From Rhexocercosporidium sp. MPI-PUGE-AT-0058 (Eukaryota > Ascomycota > Leotiomycetes > Helotiales), in contig JAGTJL010000011.1 in assembly GCA_020746875.1 (NCBI GenBank), forward strand, positions 248,001 through 312,000: a stretch of 64,000 bases of DNA. The letters are read 5' to 3'. Numbering within the stretch: position 1 is the first letter of the stretch; each line of letters starts with the position of its first letter. Positions 1-10,478 of the stretch are shown in pieces. The notes beneath the pieces are model-generated. The model did no database searches. It was given only the letters and a program-made list of their open reading frames with translations, and had not been told where the DNA came from. Position numbers and translations under genes: made by a program.

Positions 1-165
1 ATGCCCCACTCAGTGAAGGGGGGAAACCCAAGCGAAATCCGGGCCACTGGCTTCCGACTCATTGTCTGCCGAACTTGTGACTGGCTGGACAATATCGTGG
101 CCACAAAATATTTTCGCCGCGTCTCCTATCCCACCTTTAACTTGAGAATCATCTCTTCCTTCAGC

Positions 166-1061
166 ATGAGCAAAATAATTTATCTAGTGCGCCATGCACA
201 GGGTGGCCATAACATCGCAGCAAGTAACTTTCTCACTTAAAAGCAAAGCAAATTTCTGACTCCTGGTTCAGAATGACTTTTCCATCAGAGATGCAACTCT
301 CACTCCACACGGAAAAGAGCAATGCAAAGCACTGAGCGCTGCATTTCCATTTCACAACGATGTCGATATTGTTATGGCGTCTCCGTTGCGCAGAACAATT
401 CAGACCGCAATCGAAGGGTTTGCGCCTGCGCTGCTCAGACCAGGCGTGCAACTTCTACTCTTACCGCAAGCTCAGGAAATTAGCAACAAGCCATGCGACA
501 CTGGCTTTGAAAAAGCGGAACTCGAGACTGAGATGAAGAAGATCCTCGGTGATGAGGCATCTGAGGGAGGCTTTGATCCGAAGAGAATTGATTACAGCGT
601 ATTGGAGCCCGGATGGAGCACAAAGGTATCTTTGACCAACATTAGATTTCTCACGATCCGGGATAGAAAATGGTCCTGATTTACTCACAGAGTGGCAAAT
701 TTGAAGCAAGTCTCCCAGCAGTCAATGCACGAGCAGCTGAGCTTAGAAAATGGCTGTGGCAACGGCCTGAGAAAACAATTGTTCTCGTAACTCACGGCGC
801 ATTCCTGCACTACTTTACGGATGATTGGGAGCCGTTTGATCCAGATCATGGTAAGCTTCCACTCTACGCGATTTTAAATCTCGGCAGACTTTTCTGACTT
901 GAGTAGGAACTGCATACAAGAATTGCGAGTTTCGCAGCTTCGTGTTTACTGAGGAGTCGAATGAGAAGGAGGCTCATCTCGTCCAAGTCGGCAGGAGTGG
1001 ACCCAGAAGGATGAGACCTCCTGGATCTCACAAAAAGGATATTTCTGGTGCGGAGAATTGA
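166..1061 (+). CDS. Histidine phosphatase (phosphoglycerate mutase) family protein
   Basis: Four-exon model 166-223, 291-625, 691-850, 907-1061, about 236 residues. The N-terminus shows the family's catalytic motif LVRHAQGGHN (His10 would be the phosphorylated histidine); a second conserved block, MASPLRRTIQTA, follows, and the second catalytic histidine lies in VLVTHGAF near residue 166. Proteins like this are usually cytosolic phosphatases acting on small phosphorylated metabolites; the substrate cannot be told from sequence. Introns 2 and 3 have good borders (GTATCT...CACAG, GTAAGC...GTAG). Intron 1 is the weak point: donor GTAACT at 224 is in phase only with the acceptor ending at 290, which drops residues that look conserved (NDFSIRD, frame 272-292), whereas the acceptor ending at 271 keeps them but gives a stop. 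Either the splice differs or there is a small lesion. Confidence 0.8.
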
Positions 1062-1736
1062 GGTTTGCAATTTGTGTCAGAGAAAGCAACTTAAATCACC
1101 TAGACGATAGATCATACAGACGAGACTCAAACCTTCCAATCGTTTCATTTGATTTGGACCGAGTCACGTGCCCAACACTCCTGCCATCTACTAATTGTTT
1201 TCAGTGTAGTTTCGTGCTTATCGCCGACAGTTTCTGGTGCAGATGAGTGGCTGGCTGGTACCGATTCTCGCATTTGGTGTCATCATGTGGTGCATGCAGA
1301 TGGGCTACCAATAGGACGTCGACAACAATTCGTATCGGCTGAGCACCTTCTTTCCTGACCTCATCTGAGCAGCAACACAAGCGCATGTCTGACGGCACAA
1401 TCACGATCTTTTGGTAAGCTGAGACAAACATATCTCAGAGAACTCATACCACAATCCAGTAGCTTATTCATATCTGGACGATGTCGGCGCCCCTGGAAGA
1501 AGAACAGGTGGTGGAGTTAGGCCAAACAGAAGAGGACTTGCCACCAGCCGCAGCATCGAAGCAGGTCTGGAAGCTGCCAAATCAAGGGTATAACTCAGTC
1601 ATTCAATTTAAAATTGAGGAGTGCTAAGGCTGACGAGATTCAAGTATTTAATATATGCTCCGTGGTGAAAGATAAGCATATCTGACGCTTCGTAGATTTA
1701 GCCCATCGAAACCGACCTGAAGGCATCGTGAGCTCC
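1062..1736. other. Spacer and probable 5' leader of the zinc-finger gene
   Basis: An ATG at 1481 opens an acidic stretch (MSAPLEEEQVVELG) followed by an intron-like GTATAA at 1588 and acceptors ending at 1695 and 1701. The phases of that donor and those acceptors do not join in frame to the zinc-finger ORF, so it is either a 5' leader with an intron or an exon whose junction I cannot place. Nothing else is seen. Confidence 0.4.
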
Positions 1737-3041
1737 ATGATGGCCCACCAAAAAGACCTTTTGACCCGAGGCGAAAATGTTTCTCTTATCTACTGCGATG
1801 GAAATATAACTCTGGATTCGTCGGTGCTCAAGAGCGGATCTCATGCGATATATGTTTCATCACAGGGAAGCCTCACTGTCTCGGGTCCAAGCAGCTCAGC
1901 GCCAATGAAGACAATACAAGCATCTCCAGATACTGATTTCAAGCATTATTCTTGTGGCGATTGTTCAAGCGAGTTTGGTTCCCGAAATGAGTTGAAGGAT
2001 CATGTCGACATGGCCCATCCTAGGTGCAATCTGTGCCATGGAAGATTCTCAAACCTTCTTGATCATATCGCATCAACCCATCCGACCTGTTTATGGTGCC
2101 ACCAAAGCTTTCTGTCACAAATAACATTGGACGATCATATTAAGGAAGCTCATCCGAAATGTGCGTGGTGTGGAGAACAATTCTCTAGCAAAAGTCAACT
2201 CAACCACCACTCAGATGCCGCCCATCCATCATGTCGGCGTTGCCACTCAAGATTCGCTACCTCATCCGAGCGGGACAATCATTGCAAGGACGCACATCCG
2301 AATTGTGAGTTATGTCCATTCGAGGCGGTCACCTTCCAGCAACAAGACGAGCACATGATATCCAACCATCCTCGATGCTCTCTCTGCACCACAGCCCGCT
2401 TCAACTCCCTCGACGACTACAACAAACACTACAAAACCAGCCATATTTACTGCAAAATCTGTCTCACATATCACAAGTCGAAAGACCACTATCTCGATCT
2501 CCACGCAAAATGCACAACGTGCAACATACGCTTCGACTCGCTTGATGACATGAGTTCCCACATGACTGTCATGCATCCTATTTGCACGTACTGCCCTTCC
2601 CACGAAACGTTCACATCTTACGACCTCTACAACACGCACATGGAAACAGAGCATCCGCAGTGCGCATTCTGCTCGAAACGCTATCAGACACATGACAGGC
2701 TCAGAATTCACATCCATAATTCTCATCCTTCATGTACGCAATGTGCATCAGTCTTCACATCTCGACCGTCCTTACGGAAGCATCGAGCGAAACATCATCC
2801 AAAGTGCTCACTCTGTCCTCCCACCGCGGGGAACTTCTCCACTGTCGCTGCCTTGAATCAACATACTCAGGAGACGCATTTCCCATGCAGGAGTTGTTTT
2901 GTGTTCTTCGCTTCTGATGGGCAGAGAGCTGAGCATGCGAGGAGAGATCATCCTACTTGTGATGTCTGCTTCAAACCTTGCATATCGAGAGCATCTTTGA
3001 GGAGTCATCGGGCGAGGCGGCACCCTGAGTACGATGATTGA
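1737..3041 (+). CDS. Tandem C2H2 zinc-finger protein with about 15 fingers
   Basis: Single ORF of 434 residues from the first in-frame ATG; the frame stays open upstream to about 1692, so a further 5' exon is possible. After about 70 non-finger residues the protein is almost entirely C-x2-C...H-x3-5-H units, about 15 in all, from CGDCSSEF to CDVCFKPC. The units are separated by only Pro plus one residue (H-P-x-C), far shorter than the usual five-residue TGEKP linker, so the fingers are packed end to end. Unit 8 (CKICLTYHKSKDHYLDLH) is degenerate. Such arrays bind nucleic acid or proteins; a transcription factor is the default guess but there is no recognisable activation domain. A shorter opposite-strand ORF at 2310-2726 is a shadow of the repeats. 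Confidence 0.85.
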   Translation: MMAHQKDLLTRGENVSLIYCDGNITLDSSVLKSGSHAIYVSSQGSLTVSGPSSSAPMKTIQASPDTDFKHYSCGDCSSEFGSRNELKDHVDMAHPRCNLCHGRFSNLLDHIASTHPTCLWCHQSFLSQITLDDHIKEAHPKCAWCGEQFSSKSQLNHHSDAAHPSCRRCHSRFATSSERDNHCKDAHPNCELCPFEAVTFQQQDEHMISNHPRCSLCTTARFNSLDDYNKHYKTSHIYCKICLTYHKSKDHYLDLHAKCTTCNIRFDSLDDMSSHMTVMHPICTYCPSHETFTSYDLYNTHMETEHPQCAFCSKRYQTHDRLRIHIHNSHPSCTQCASVFTSRPSLRKHRAKHHPKCSLCPPTAGNFSTVAALNQHTQETHFPCRSCFVFFASDGQRAEHARRDHPTCDVCFKPCISRASLRSHRARRHPEYDD

Positions 3042-3637
3042 GGAGATTCTGATACTACCGCTCTCATGTTGAGAAAGCCAACAGCATGCTGTCTTCAGCT
3101 GTATTTTTTTTTTAATTATCAAGTGAGCTGACGACCATTTCTGCTTCCCCATGTGTTTATCTATGGAACACATCGATGACTGATGACTTCATTTCTCAGA
3201 AGTTGCATACAGTACGAATAGTGTGCCACTAGGTCGAACCTTTCGTTTGAAGTCTCATTTCAGGGTGGATGAGGTCATCTGGGGATGCTGCAGGGCAATT
3301 TCGAAGGGACTTGGAGAGTGTAGCTTCGAGAGAATTGTGATTACGCATATTGCTGCCAGACGCGGCAGTATACAGGAGCAAGGTTTGTTTGTGAAAGCCA
3401 TGTCTACATTATAGTCCTCGTAATACATTTAGCCCATTAGTAGTCCCCTTACTCTCCATTCTGGTCAAGATTTTTATCAACACTTGCTTGCTTTAGCACT
3501 TTCCTGTAGCCAGTTTCTTGTCCACTAAAGAGCCACATGCATTAGAGACTATCAACCCGCATCGTACGGTGTCTCATTGGGAATCTTCACCTATTCCCAA
3601 CAGTGATCAGCATAATAAGAGACCATAAGAAATGCAC
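3042..3637. other. Spacer, no gene seen
   Basis: Holds the zinc-finger 3' region with an oligo-T run (about 3106-3113). I see no coding-like frame. Confidence 0.5.
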
Positions 3638-3790
3638 TCACCTTCCAAATGGAGGTATATAAGGGCCTGGCGTTGGCAACGCAACAAGCCTATGTCCACA
3701 ATACGGACATTTCATCCCTATCTTCATTTGGTATTCCTTCCAGTGACACCCCCTGCCGGGACAGTATCCCATGCTGATCTCCTCCGACAT
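3638..3790 (-). CDS. Possible 50-residue zinc-ribbon microprotein
   Basis: Minus-strand ORF of 50 residues, too short for ordinary gene calling. It starts MSEEISMGYCPGRGCHWKEY and carries C-x4-C followed 12 residues later by CPYCGH, the spacing of a four-cysteine zinc ribbon, then a proline-rich tail (PTPGPYIPPFGR). The stop overlaps a perfect donor (AAG|GTGAGT); with an acceptor ending near 3587 the protein would end in about ten further residues (FPNETPYDAG), so a second exon is possible. Function unknown: a small metal-binding adaptor or nucleic-acid binder is only a guess. The cysteine spacing supports coding; lack of length and of any visible homologue limits confidence. Confidence 0.5.
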   Translation of the reverse strand: MSEEISMGYCPGRGCHWKEYQMKIGMKCPYCGHRLVALPTPGPYIPPFGR

Positions 3791-5580
3791 GCCCAGTTTG
3801 AATTCGGGATACGACACTTATTTTGTGGGTATTGTGAGCTCTGGTGATGGAGAGTGGGGTTGAGTGGTGAGACTTATAAGACGGACCCTGTTTCTTGTTG
3901 GAAGACAGTAAGATATCGCCTGGAAACGAGGTTTTATACCCGCTGGCTTGAATGTGAATCAATAACGGGGTTTCTATTCTGTTATTGAAAGTCGATACAG
4001 TGCGTGGGAAGTGATTCGAAATCGAAAATATGCTATGATTCTTGCAGTCATATGAGGCAAACCTCCAGAAGCACCTAAGTTACACAGATTTCTTTCATCA
4101 CCTCAGCATACTGATTATCTCTCCTTCTCTATTGTAAAAATATCTTTGGCTGCCCTCAACGGAGCCCTAGGACAACAATCGACCTCGTGCTGCAGTTCGC
4201 TATATTCACAGAATGCTTCAGAGACATCCACTACCAAGTTTCGAGGAGATTCGCACTTCACACCTGTAACCAAAGAAATGGGGTTTTTTCACGTTGTAAA
4301 ACTCGCTATGTACCTGCAGTCCAACGAAATATCCTTCATGTCAAGGTCTCTTCATACAGAGAATCCTACGGGCAGATGCTCGGCCCCCTTTCTCTAGCAT
4401 ACATATATCGAGAACTGGACGCATCTACAGCATATATTCAAGCCTCTATCGGAGTCCATCCTTGGTCATTTCTCTACCCTCAGGCCCACCCAACCTCCGC
4501 AACCGCCCACAGCCGCTCCCAGGAGCTCATATCCTCTCCAATCCTTAACGCCCTTTCCCAGGAGGCAGCTCACAAGGTGTAAGACCACGACATGATTGTC
4601 TTGGGGCTACAGTTTTGGCAGTTTCCAAGCTCCGTCATGTCTTCGGCGCGGACAGTGAGGCCTTTCCAGAAGCATCGTGGGCACTATGCATACCATCCTT
4701 AACCACTGCTCCTTTGGGTAGTTTGAGGGTTTTCATTTTCGAGGGGGAGAAGATTTGCAGTTGAATTGATATGATGGTTGGTTGACGTTCGAGAGATGGA
4801 TGTGATACTATTTGCTTGGTTATTGAAAAAAGAAAAGGAAATTGATGAGTTCCAACGTTCCTCTGATATCTTACTTGACCCTTACACTATTTCTGGCAGT
4901 GAAGATTGGATTTGAGCGAATGTCTTGATTATTAAAGATGAGATGGGTGTATCTATGGCGCTTGAGTATCTCTTTGGACTTGAAGCACACTCTATTGAGT
5001 CGACAAGCACTCTAATACTAGAGCCTGAAACGTGTATGCAGCACCAGTCTCTTTAGTGAATAGCTTGATCGAATGGAGGAAAACTTGACGGTATTCATAG
5101 GACTGCTTGGAAACATGAAGAATAAAACTGTAAGTATGTATCCAGCGACAAGAATGGAAAGAGGAATATGCTTTTGATGTGCGTATGTTGAAGAGGCCAT
5201 ATATACATTGGGAGTACACATTACATAGAGGAAGCCAGATATGTGTAATTATCGTGGGTGAGTGGTGCCAGGCTTGAACGCAACTCAAGACAGAGGTACA
5301 AACCATGCTTTTGTTCCACCACATACCGCTGTCCAAGGTTCTCGAAAGCTGCAAGGAGGTGGCTTGTGTTGCCAGATATACGAATGATGCTTAGTGTTCA
5401 GCACCTACGGCTCCCGCACCAGTTTCTCCGCGGTCAAGATCCTTCGTAAAGGAGTCGCTCCGGGTACATGACTGCGGACTTTGTGGCACCTTTCGGAGTG
5501 GCAGCATACCGGTATCTGCGACAAGCCGAAAATCAGTACCACTCTTTGGACTTCGAGGTAACTCATCCTCACCTATATAT
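3791..5580. other. Spacer with only weak ORFs
   Basis: Several ORFs of 60-131 codons occur (for example 4187-4582 plus, 4992-5354 minus) but show no domain, no splice logic and no codon pattern. A 33-codon minus ORF at 4635-4736 with a good start context is also too weak to call. Confidence 0.5.
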
Positions 5581-5808
5581 TCAATCGTATTTCTTTCGCA
5601 GCCAATAGATCCCCCCACCAAGAACGAACACGCAGACCATAACTAACGAGAAAGTTCAAAATCAGTATAGTCAAGATAATGAAGAGATAAGAGACACTAA
5701 GAGAGGCAACTCACTAACAACAACTGCTTCAATAACAGTATGATCCACTGCCCTCTTCGCCAAGACACCATGAACCTCCCTCACGAGAAGGGGAGCAAGA
5801 GCAGGCAT
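5581..5808 (-). CDS. Small single-pass membrane protein (51 residues, two exons)
   Basis: Exons 5715-5808 and 5581-5642 on the minus strand, joined by an intron with consensus GTGAGT donor and TTAG acceptor; the join is in phase (phase 1) and gives 51 residues. The product starts MPALAPLLVREVHGVLAKRA, then a hydrophobic helix of about 22 residues (VIEAVVVIMVCVFVLGGG) and a short basic tail IYWLRKKYD. That layout (short amphipathic N-terminus, one helix, positive tail) fits a tail-anchored or organelle-membrane microprotein. The clean splice signals exactly at the frame change are the main support. Function unknown. Its 39-residue counterpart at 20246 has the same general design but no sequence match. 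Confidence 0.55.
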
Positions 5809-8354
5809 GCTAAATCTATCCAAGCAACGAAGACGAAAAGACACACACGAGAAACCGAGCAACGAATCGATCAAAGTAGCTTCAACTTTAGAGCTTAAGG
5901 GAATTAAGGTCAAGAATAAACACAGAAAAGAATATATTTGAAAGACTGTTCGGACGACCACCAGGATCAACACCCTTCAAAAGCGAACACCTTCAACTTC
6001 GCGGGTTAAGACTCAGTATATATCACCCCCACACATCTCGCTCTCCCTCCTCCCCCGATCCCTCTCAGTTAGAACAAGCCCGACTAAACGTGCTGTACTC
6101 GTCACCCACCCCTTGCAAACCAATGCAAGCCAACCAATGTAACCCAATCAACCCAACCAAATCATCCGATACCGAGCACCGCAAGACAAAACAAGACAAA
6201 TACAAGCCCTTTAAACTCCACAGCCACGTGTTTGGCGGTGTTGGACGGTGCAAGCGGACGCGAAATATGATCTGATGTTGAGGCTCTTGAAACCGAAACG
6301 GGGGGTCTTGGAATGGCGTGATGTTGTGGGATTCAGGACTTGGGATGAGGAGGATGGGGGTCCTGGATCGTAATGGACTAGAACGGTCTGGACTCTGGAG
6401 TCCGGGCTGGAATCTGAGGAGAGTTGAGGTGGTGAATTGGTGTTTGGGGGGTCGTGAAACAAGGAGGATCTGCGGCGGTTGGTACGTAGGAGGGGGCCTT
6501 GGCTTGGCTCGGCTTGTTGCGCAGGAAGCGAACAAGCCCCTGAAATCGATCTCGCTTAGGACTTTCGGACTGCGGTGTTTTGAATACTGTCCGTATCGTA
6601 CGGGTTATGATGGTCTTAGCTCTTGCGTTACACTCGCGTCTGTTTGATTTAAATTGCTTTATCCAGCACTAGCCTCCATCTACGTGTGGTGTGTTATCAT
6701 CTGAGGGTTCTCACTTGTTTATCGTCACTACCAGGTCATTTGCGATACTTGTATTCGAGGCCAACAGTGATTGAATCAGAATTATACAACATTAGCTGTG
6801 TGATAATTCAAATCAGTTTACGGAAGTCCCAACTCGGCAGCTCGGATAATATCTGCACAATTGAAACGTTTGACAGCGAAAGCATGGAAAGCAATCTCGA
6901 CAATGGAACGAAGAGAACGATCAGACAGAACGACAAAGTGACACCCCAAAAAAAATACCAGGATGTCTTTCTCTAATTTACTACCTTCCTCGGGGCTGCT
7001 GGATATTGCTCTCGCATCCCTTACTCAAGAGATGTAGGAGAGGTTGATCAAGTCAAATTCAGGACCTGCTCCTGTGAGTAACATGTGAACCAATTTGTAT
7101 ACTGTCCACAGCTTCCAGGTGCCTACAACAAGTAGGACAACAACCACAACGACAGCGTTCAATCGACAGTGGACAGCATTTGTGAATCACACCCACGCCC
7201 ACATCCACACCCACCACCCTCCCAAGCATCTCCATCTCCAACTCCAACTGCATAGCGATCATCATCATCGACAACAGCAACACTAGCTATAGAACCGAAA
7301 CCCATATCTATCTCCTACCTATCCATCCACCTCCGTTCGCCAACCCATAAAAACAGAGTTCCCTACTCGACTCAACCTCTACCCGATCAGCATCCGCAAG
7401 TCTATCGTCCATAAAGCCATAGAGAATCTACTCTCATAGTGCCTTCTTCTCCTTCTCCTTCTCCTTCCCAATCCTTACACGGAGCGTAGAAAGAAGAAGG
7501 AGAAGAAGGAGAAGAAGAAAAAGTGTCCCTTATCATAACTACATACCTCCCACAGTCAACACGCGAGAATCCAATCACGACAGGCGTTACGAAGAGGCGC
7601 CACTAACACAAATCACGGAGCGAGGAGGTGGACGCAGATACGTCCAAGGGTACGGGTATATCGGGTCGGGTTTCCACCCGGCGGTAAGAATCCTCAGGAG
7701 GAGTTACTACCCTACCCTACCGTAGCCTCGGGTACCCGTACCCGTGATGAATTTCACATGTAGGTAAGGAGGGAGGGGACTAGCCTGTCAAAGCCTCTGG
7801 GCCGACCCCTCTGGGTATACTGCCCCTGAGAGAAGAGTTCTGAGGGGATGTGTGGATGTGTGAAAGAAACAGAACGGATGTTGAAAAAGTGAGATTTTTT
7901 TGGGGAAAGGAAGAGTAAAAAGTGATGTAGAATATGCTACGGAGCATGTAGACGGGGATATTGTTGAAGGTGGTGGATAGGACGAGGGTTCAAGTTTACG
8001 AGCGAAGAGAGAAACAAAAAAAAGGGGGGGGGAGACGATTCGAGAAGAATAAAAAGCCGTGTCGATTTCCTTTGCGGTGGTAGGTAATGAGGGGGGTACG
8101 GGAGAGGTCATCATGAAATGAATGTGCGATACGGTATAGTAGATGGAGGCAAGGAAGTTGATGTTGAGAAATGGACATGTCATTCATTCATGGGAGATCT
8201 TCGATCAATCCAACCATAGAAACAACACCTGCTTGCCCGCCTTCCCAAGCTGCCTACCTACAGAAATCCACCGTACGATACATTCTTCCAATCGTACAAC
8301 AATCTGTATTACATATCACCCACCTCACTCGATCCCTCCACAAGAAACATCAGG
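5809..8354. other. Long spacer with low-complexity DNA
   Basis: No supported gene. ORFs on both strands (6065-6535 minus, 6318-6647 plus, 7788-8183 minus) are low-complexity and contradict each other. Around 7647-7742 there are GGGTACGGGTA/TACCCGTACCCG motifs, and at 7443-7517 a homopurine/homopyrimidine inverted repeat. Confidence 0.5.
7443..7517. repeat. CTT/CTC and GAA/GAG inverted microsatellite
   Basis: A (CTTCTC)-type tract at 7443-7467 is followed about 25 nt later by a (GAAGGAGAA)-type tract at 7493-7517. The two are imperfect inverted complements and could fold into a hairpin of about 20 pairs in single-stranded DNA or RNA. Confidence 0.6.
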
Positions 8355-10478
8355 CTACAAATTCTTCGGCACGGTCGCATCAGCCCCCGGATCCACAACC
8401 CTCAGCGCCAACCGACTCTGCCGCGCCGACATCTCCTCCTCGCTCTCGCCCGGTAGCGCCATAGCAAGCGCACTCTCACACTGCTCGCCATCCTTAATCA
8501 CACCCGCCTTCTTCAGCTCATGACGCCGCTTCTTCTCAACCTTCTTGATCGCATCCGCAGTCATCTCCTGCCGAAGCATCTTCTCGCGCACGTCCTTCTT
8601 GCGCGTCTTGTGATCTCCGACTGTGATGAGTATGCCGGCTGTGATGTTTACTGTTATACTGCAGCAGAGGATGACGGTTGTGAGGGCGAAGGGGCGGACG
8701 TGGTAGGATATAGCCCATGTACATGTGCCGAGGGCTATTTGGAGTAAACTGTGACAATCCAACAAAACGACAATAGCGACTAGCAAGCGTAATGGGAAGG
8801 CATAATGCGTAGCCGTCTCGTGCGGTTTGTAGAAACTGTGACTCCGCGCGAATTTCTTCTGGTGGTGCTGCAATTTCTTGACTTGTTCCGGGGAGAGAAC
8901 CGAGAATTCTTGTTTCTCAACGTCGGCTACTTCTTCTGGTTGGACGGCAGGGAGATCGGAGTTGTTGGCTAGTTTTGGGAGGGCTTTCTCGCGACGTAGA
9001 CGCCAGGTTAGGTGGTGGTAGTGTGCGATGAAACACATGTGGTAGGTATCGATGCAGCGGAAGGGGGCGAGGCCATCTCCCATTACGGCGAAGAGAGCGA
9101 CGAGAACGTTGTCGATGATGTTAACCAAGTAGTCTTCGCGGGAGCCACCGACGTTGATCCAACCTGTTTTGTCAGTGTGCGATGATAGTGCGTGAAATCG
9201 GGGGACTTACCGATCAAGAATAGAACCCAAGCAAGACCAAAAGCAGTGATAGATACAGCGTAGAAAGTAACGAAAAATCCCAGAGCTGTGATTGTTAGAT
9301 TTTGATCTGAGAGATTTTCGGAGGGACATACGTTTCGAGACATATTGCTTGAAGCCCTTCATACTCCTCTTGAATTTCGAGCGTCGAGAATGTAGCATGT
9401 GCCGGACATGATCATTAAGTTCCAACTTCTCCTCCTCACTCCAATTAGGTATCCGCACTCCATGTGGTAACACGGCGTAGTATTTATCATTCACATTCGA
9501 TGAGATGGTATTAAGCGTTGCTCCCGTATTCACACGATGTGCCATTGGACGAGTGTCATCCTTAGGAGGCACATCTGGTACCGTATCATCATCACTCCCG
9601 GATGTACTGCTCTCCGGGATCAGTGTAGCTCGTTTCGTCAAATTATATGTCGGTCGTCGATTAAGATATTTCCCTAGATCGGGGACGAACAGAGAATTCT
9701 GGACATTCGTGAGGGTTTGGAGGGTTGAGATTTCGGGATCTAGAGAAAATTAGCTTCTGCCCTTCGATATCTCCCCGAGTGACATACCAACGAGATCCAA
9801 TAGGTCCACCAGATCCTCTTCATACTCGCTCTCATTCGGACCTCTCGACTGAATTTCCTTCCCTTTCTCAGGATCAGATCCGATATTCGTCCTCGCCCTC
9901 CTCAACGTCCTCCATCTTGAAGTCGACTCCGGTGCAGTCTCTGGTCTCGGTGGTTCTGGCGCATGGTCCACACGATCAACCTGTTCCATTATCGGCGGGA
10001 ACTGTTCAGTTGCTCTCCCAGTTGTGGGCGAGACATTCTCCTCCTGCACTTCTGGCATATAACTGTCTCTCGCCCCAAACCTGGGTACGCCTCCAAGTCC
10101 TCTCTGCGGATCGCTCGTACTTCGATTCCTTCTCACAGATCCAGATCCAGCCCCAGACGCAGATGCCGACCCTTCTCCATTTTGATCACTGGCAAATGTG
10201 CCCGGTGTCACCGGCTGCGCAGTGGTCGACAGCCGTCTAATTCGAATACTGGGCCGCCGCGTATAATCCCTCTCTGCCATGGGTGACTCGAGATCCCCCG
10301 AAGGTGTCTGCAGACCTATTCCTGAGCGCTGCGACCTCTGCGAGCGCGCTGAATTCGAGCGTGCTCTCCCTGTAACGGCATCTTGGAAGTAAGGCGATGG
10401 GTCTGGAACGAGGAGGTTGTTGTTGTTGTTGTTGTTATTAGTACTTGTATGAATGGGGAGATCGTTGTTTTCAGCCAT
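8355..10478 (-). CDS. DUF2985-family integral membrane protein
   Basis: Four exons on the minus strand: 9788-10478, 9332-9739, 9211-9285, 8355-9163, giving 660 residues with all junctions in phase (donors GTATGT, GTATGT, GTAAGT). The N-terminal half is low-complexity and probably cytosolic: poly-Asn near residues 13-20, then Ser/Arg-rich and Pro-rich stretches with many phosphorylatable positions. The conserved part starts with HMLHSRRSKFKRSMKGF, a helix (GFFVTFYAVSITAFGLAWVL), then NIIDNVLVALFAVMGDGLAP and FIAHYHHLTWRLRR, which is how DUF2985 proteins look, followed by two or three more helices and a basic C-terminal coil (about 565-630). Role unknown in the family; some relatives are described as PLAC8-motif neighbours. 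No targeting signal seen. Confidence 0.88.

Noticed and set aside
2310..2726. 138-codon minus ORF
   Set aside because: Lies wholly inside the zinc-finger gene and mirrors its repeats.
4187..4582. 131-codon plus ORF
   Set aside because: No domain, poor start context, overlaps another ORF, no codon bias like real neighbours.
4635..4736. 33-codon minus ORF with good start context
   Set aside because: Too short, no motif and no convincing intron to extend it.
6065..6647. Overlapping 156- and 109-codon ORFs on opposite strands
   Set aside because: Low-complexity, mutually exclusive, no splice sites or domains.
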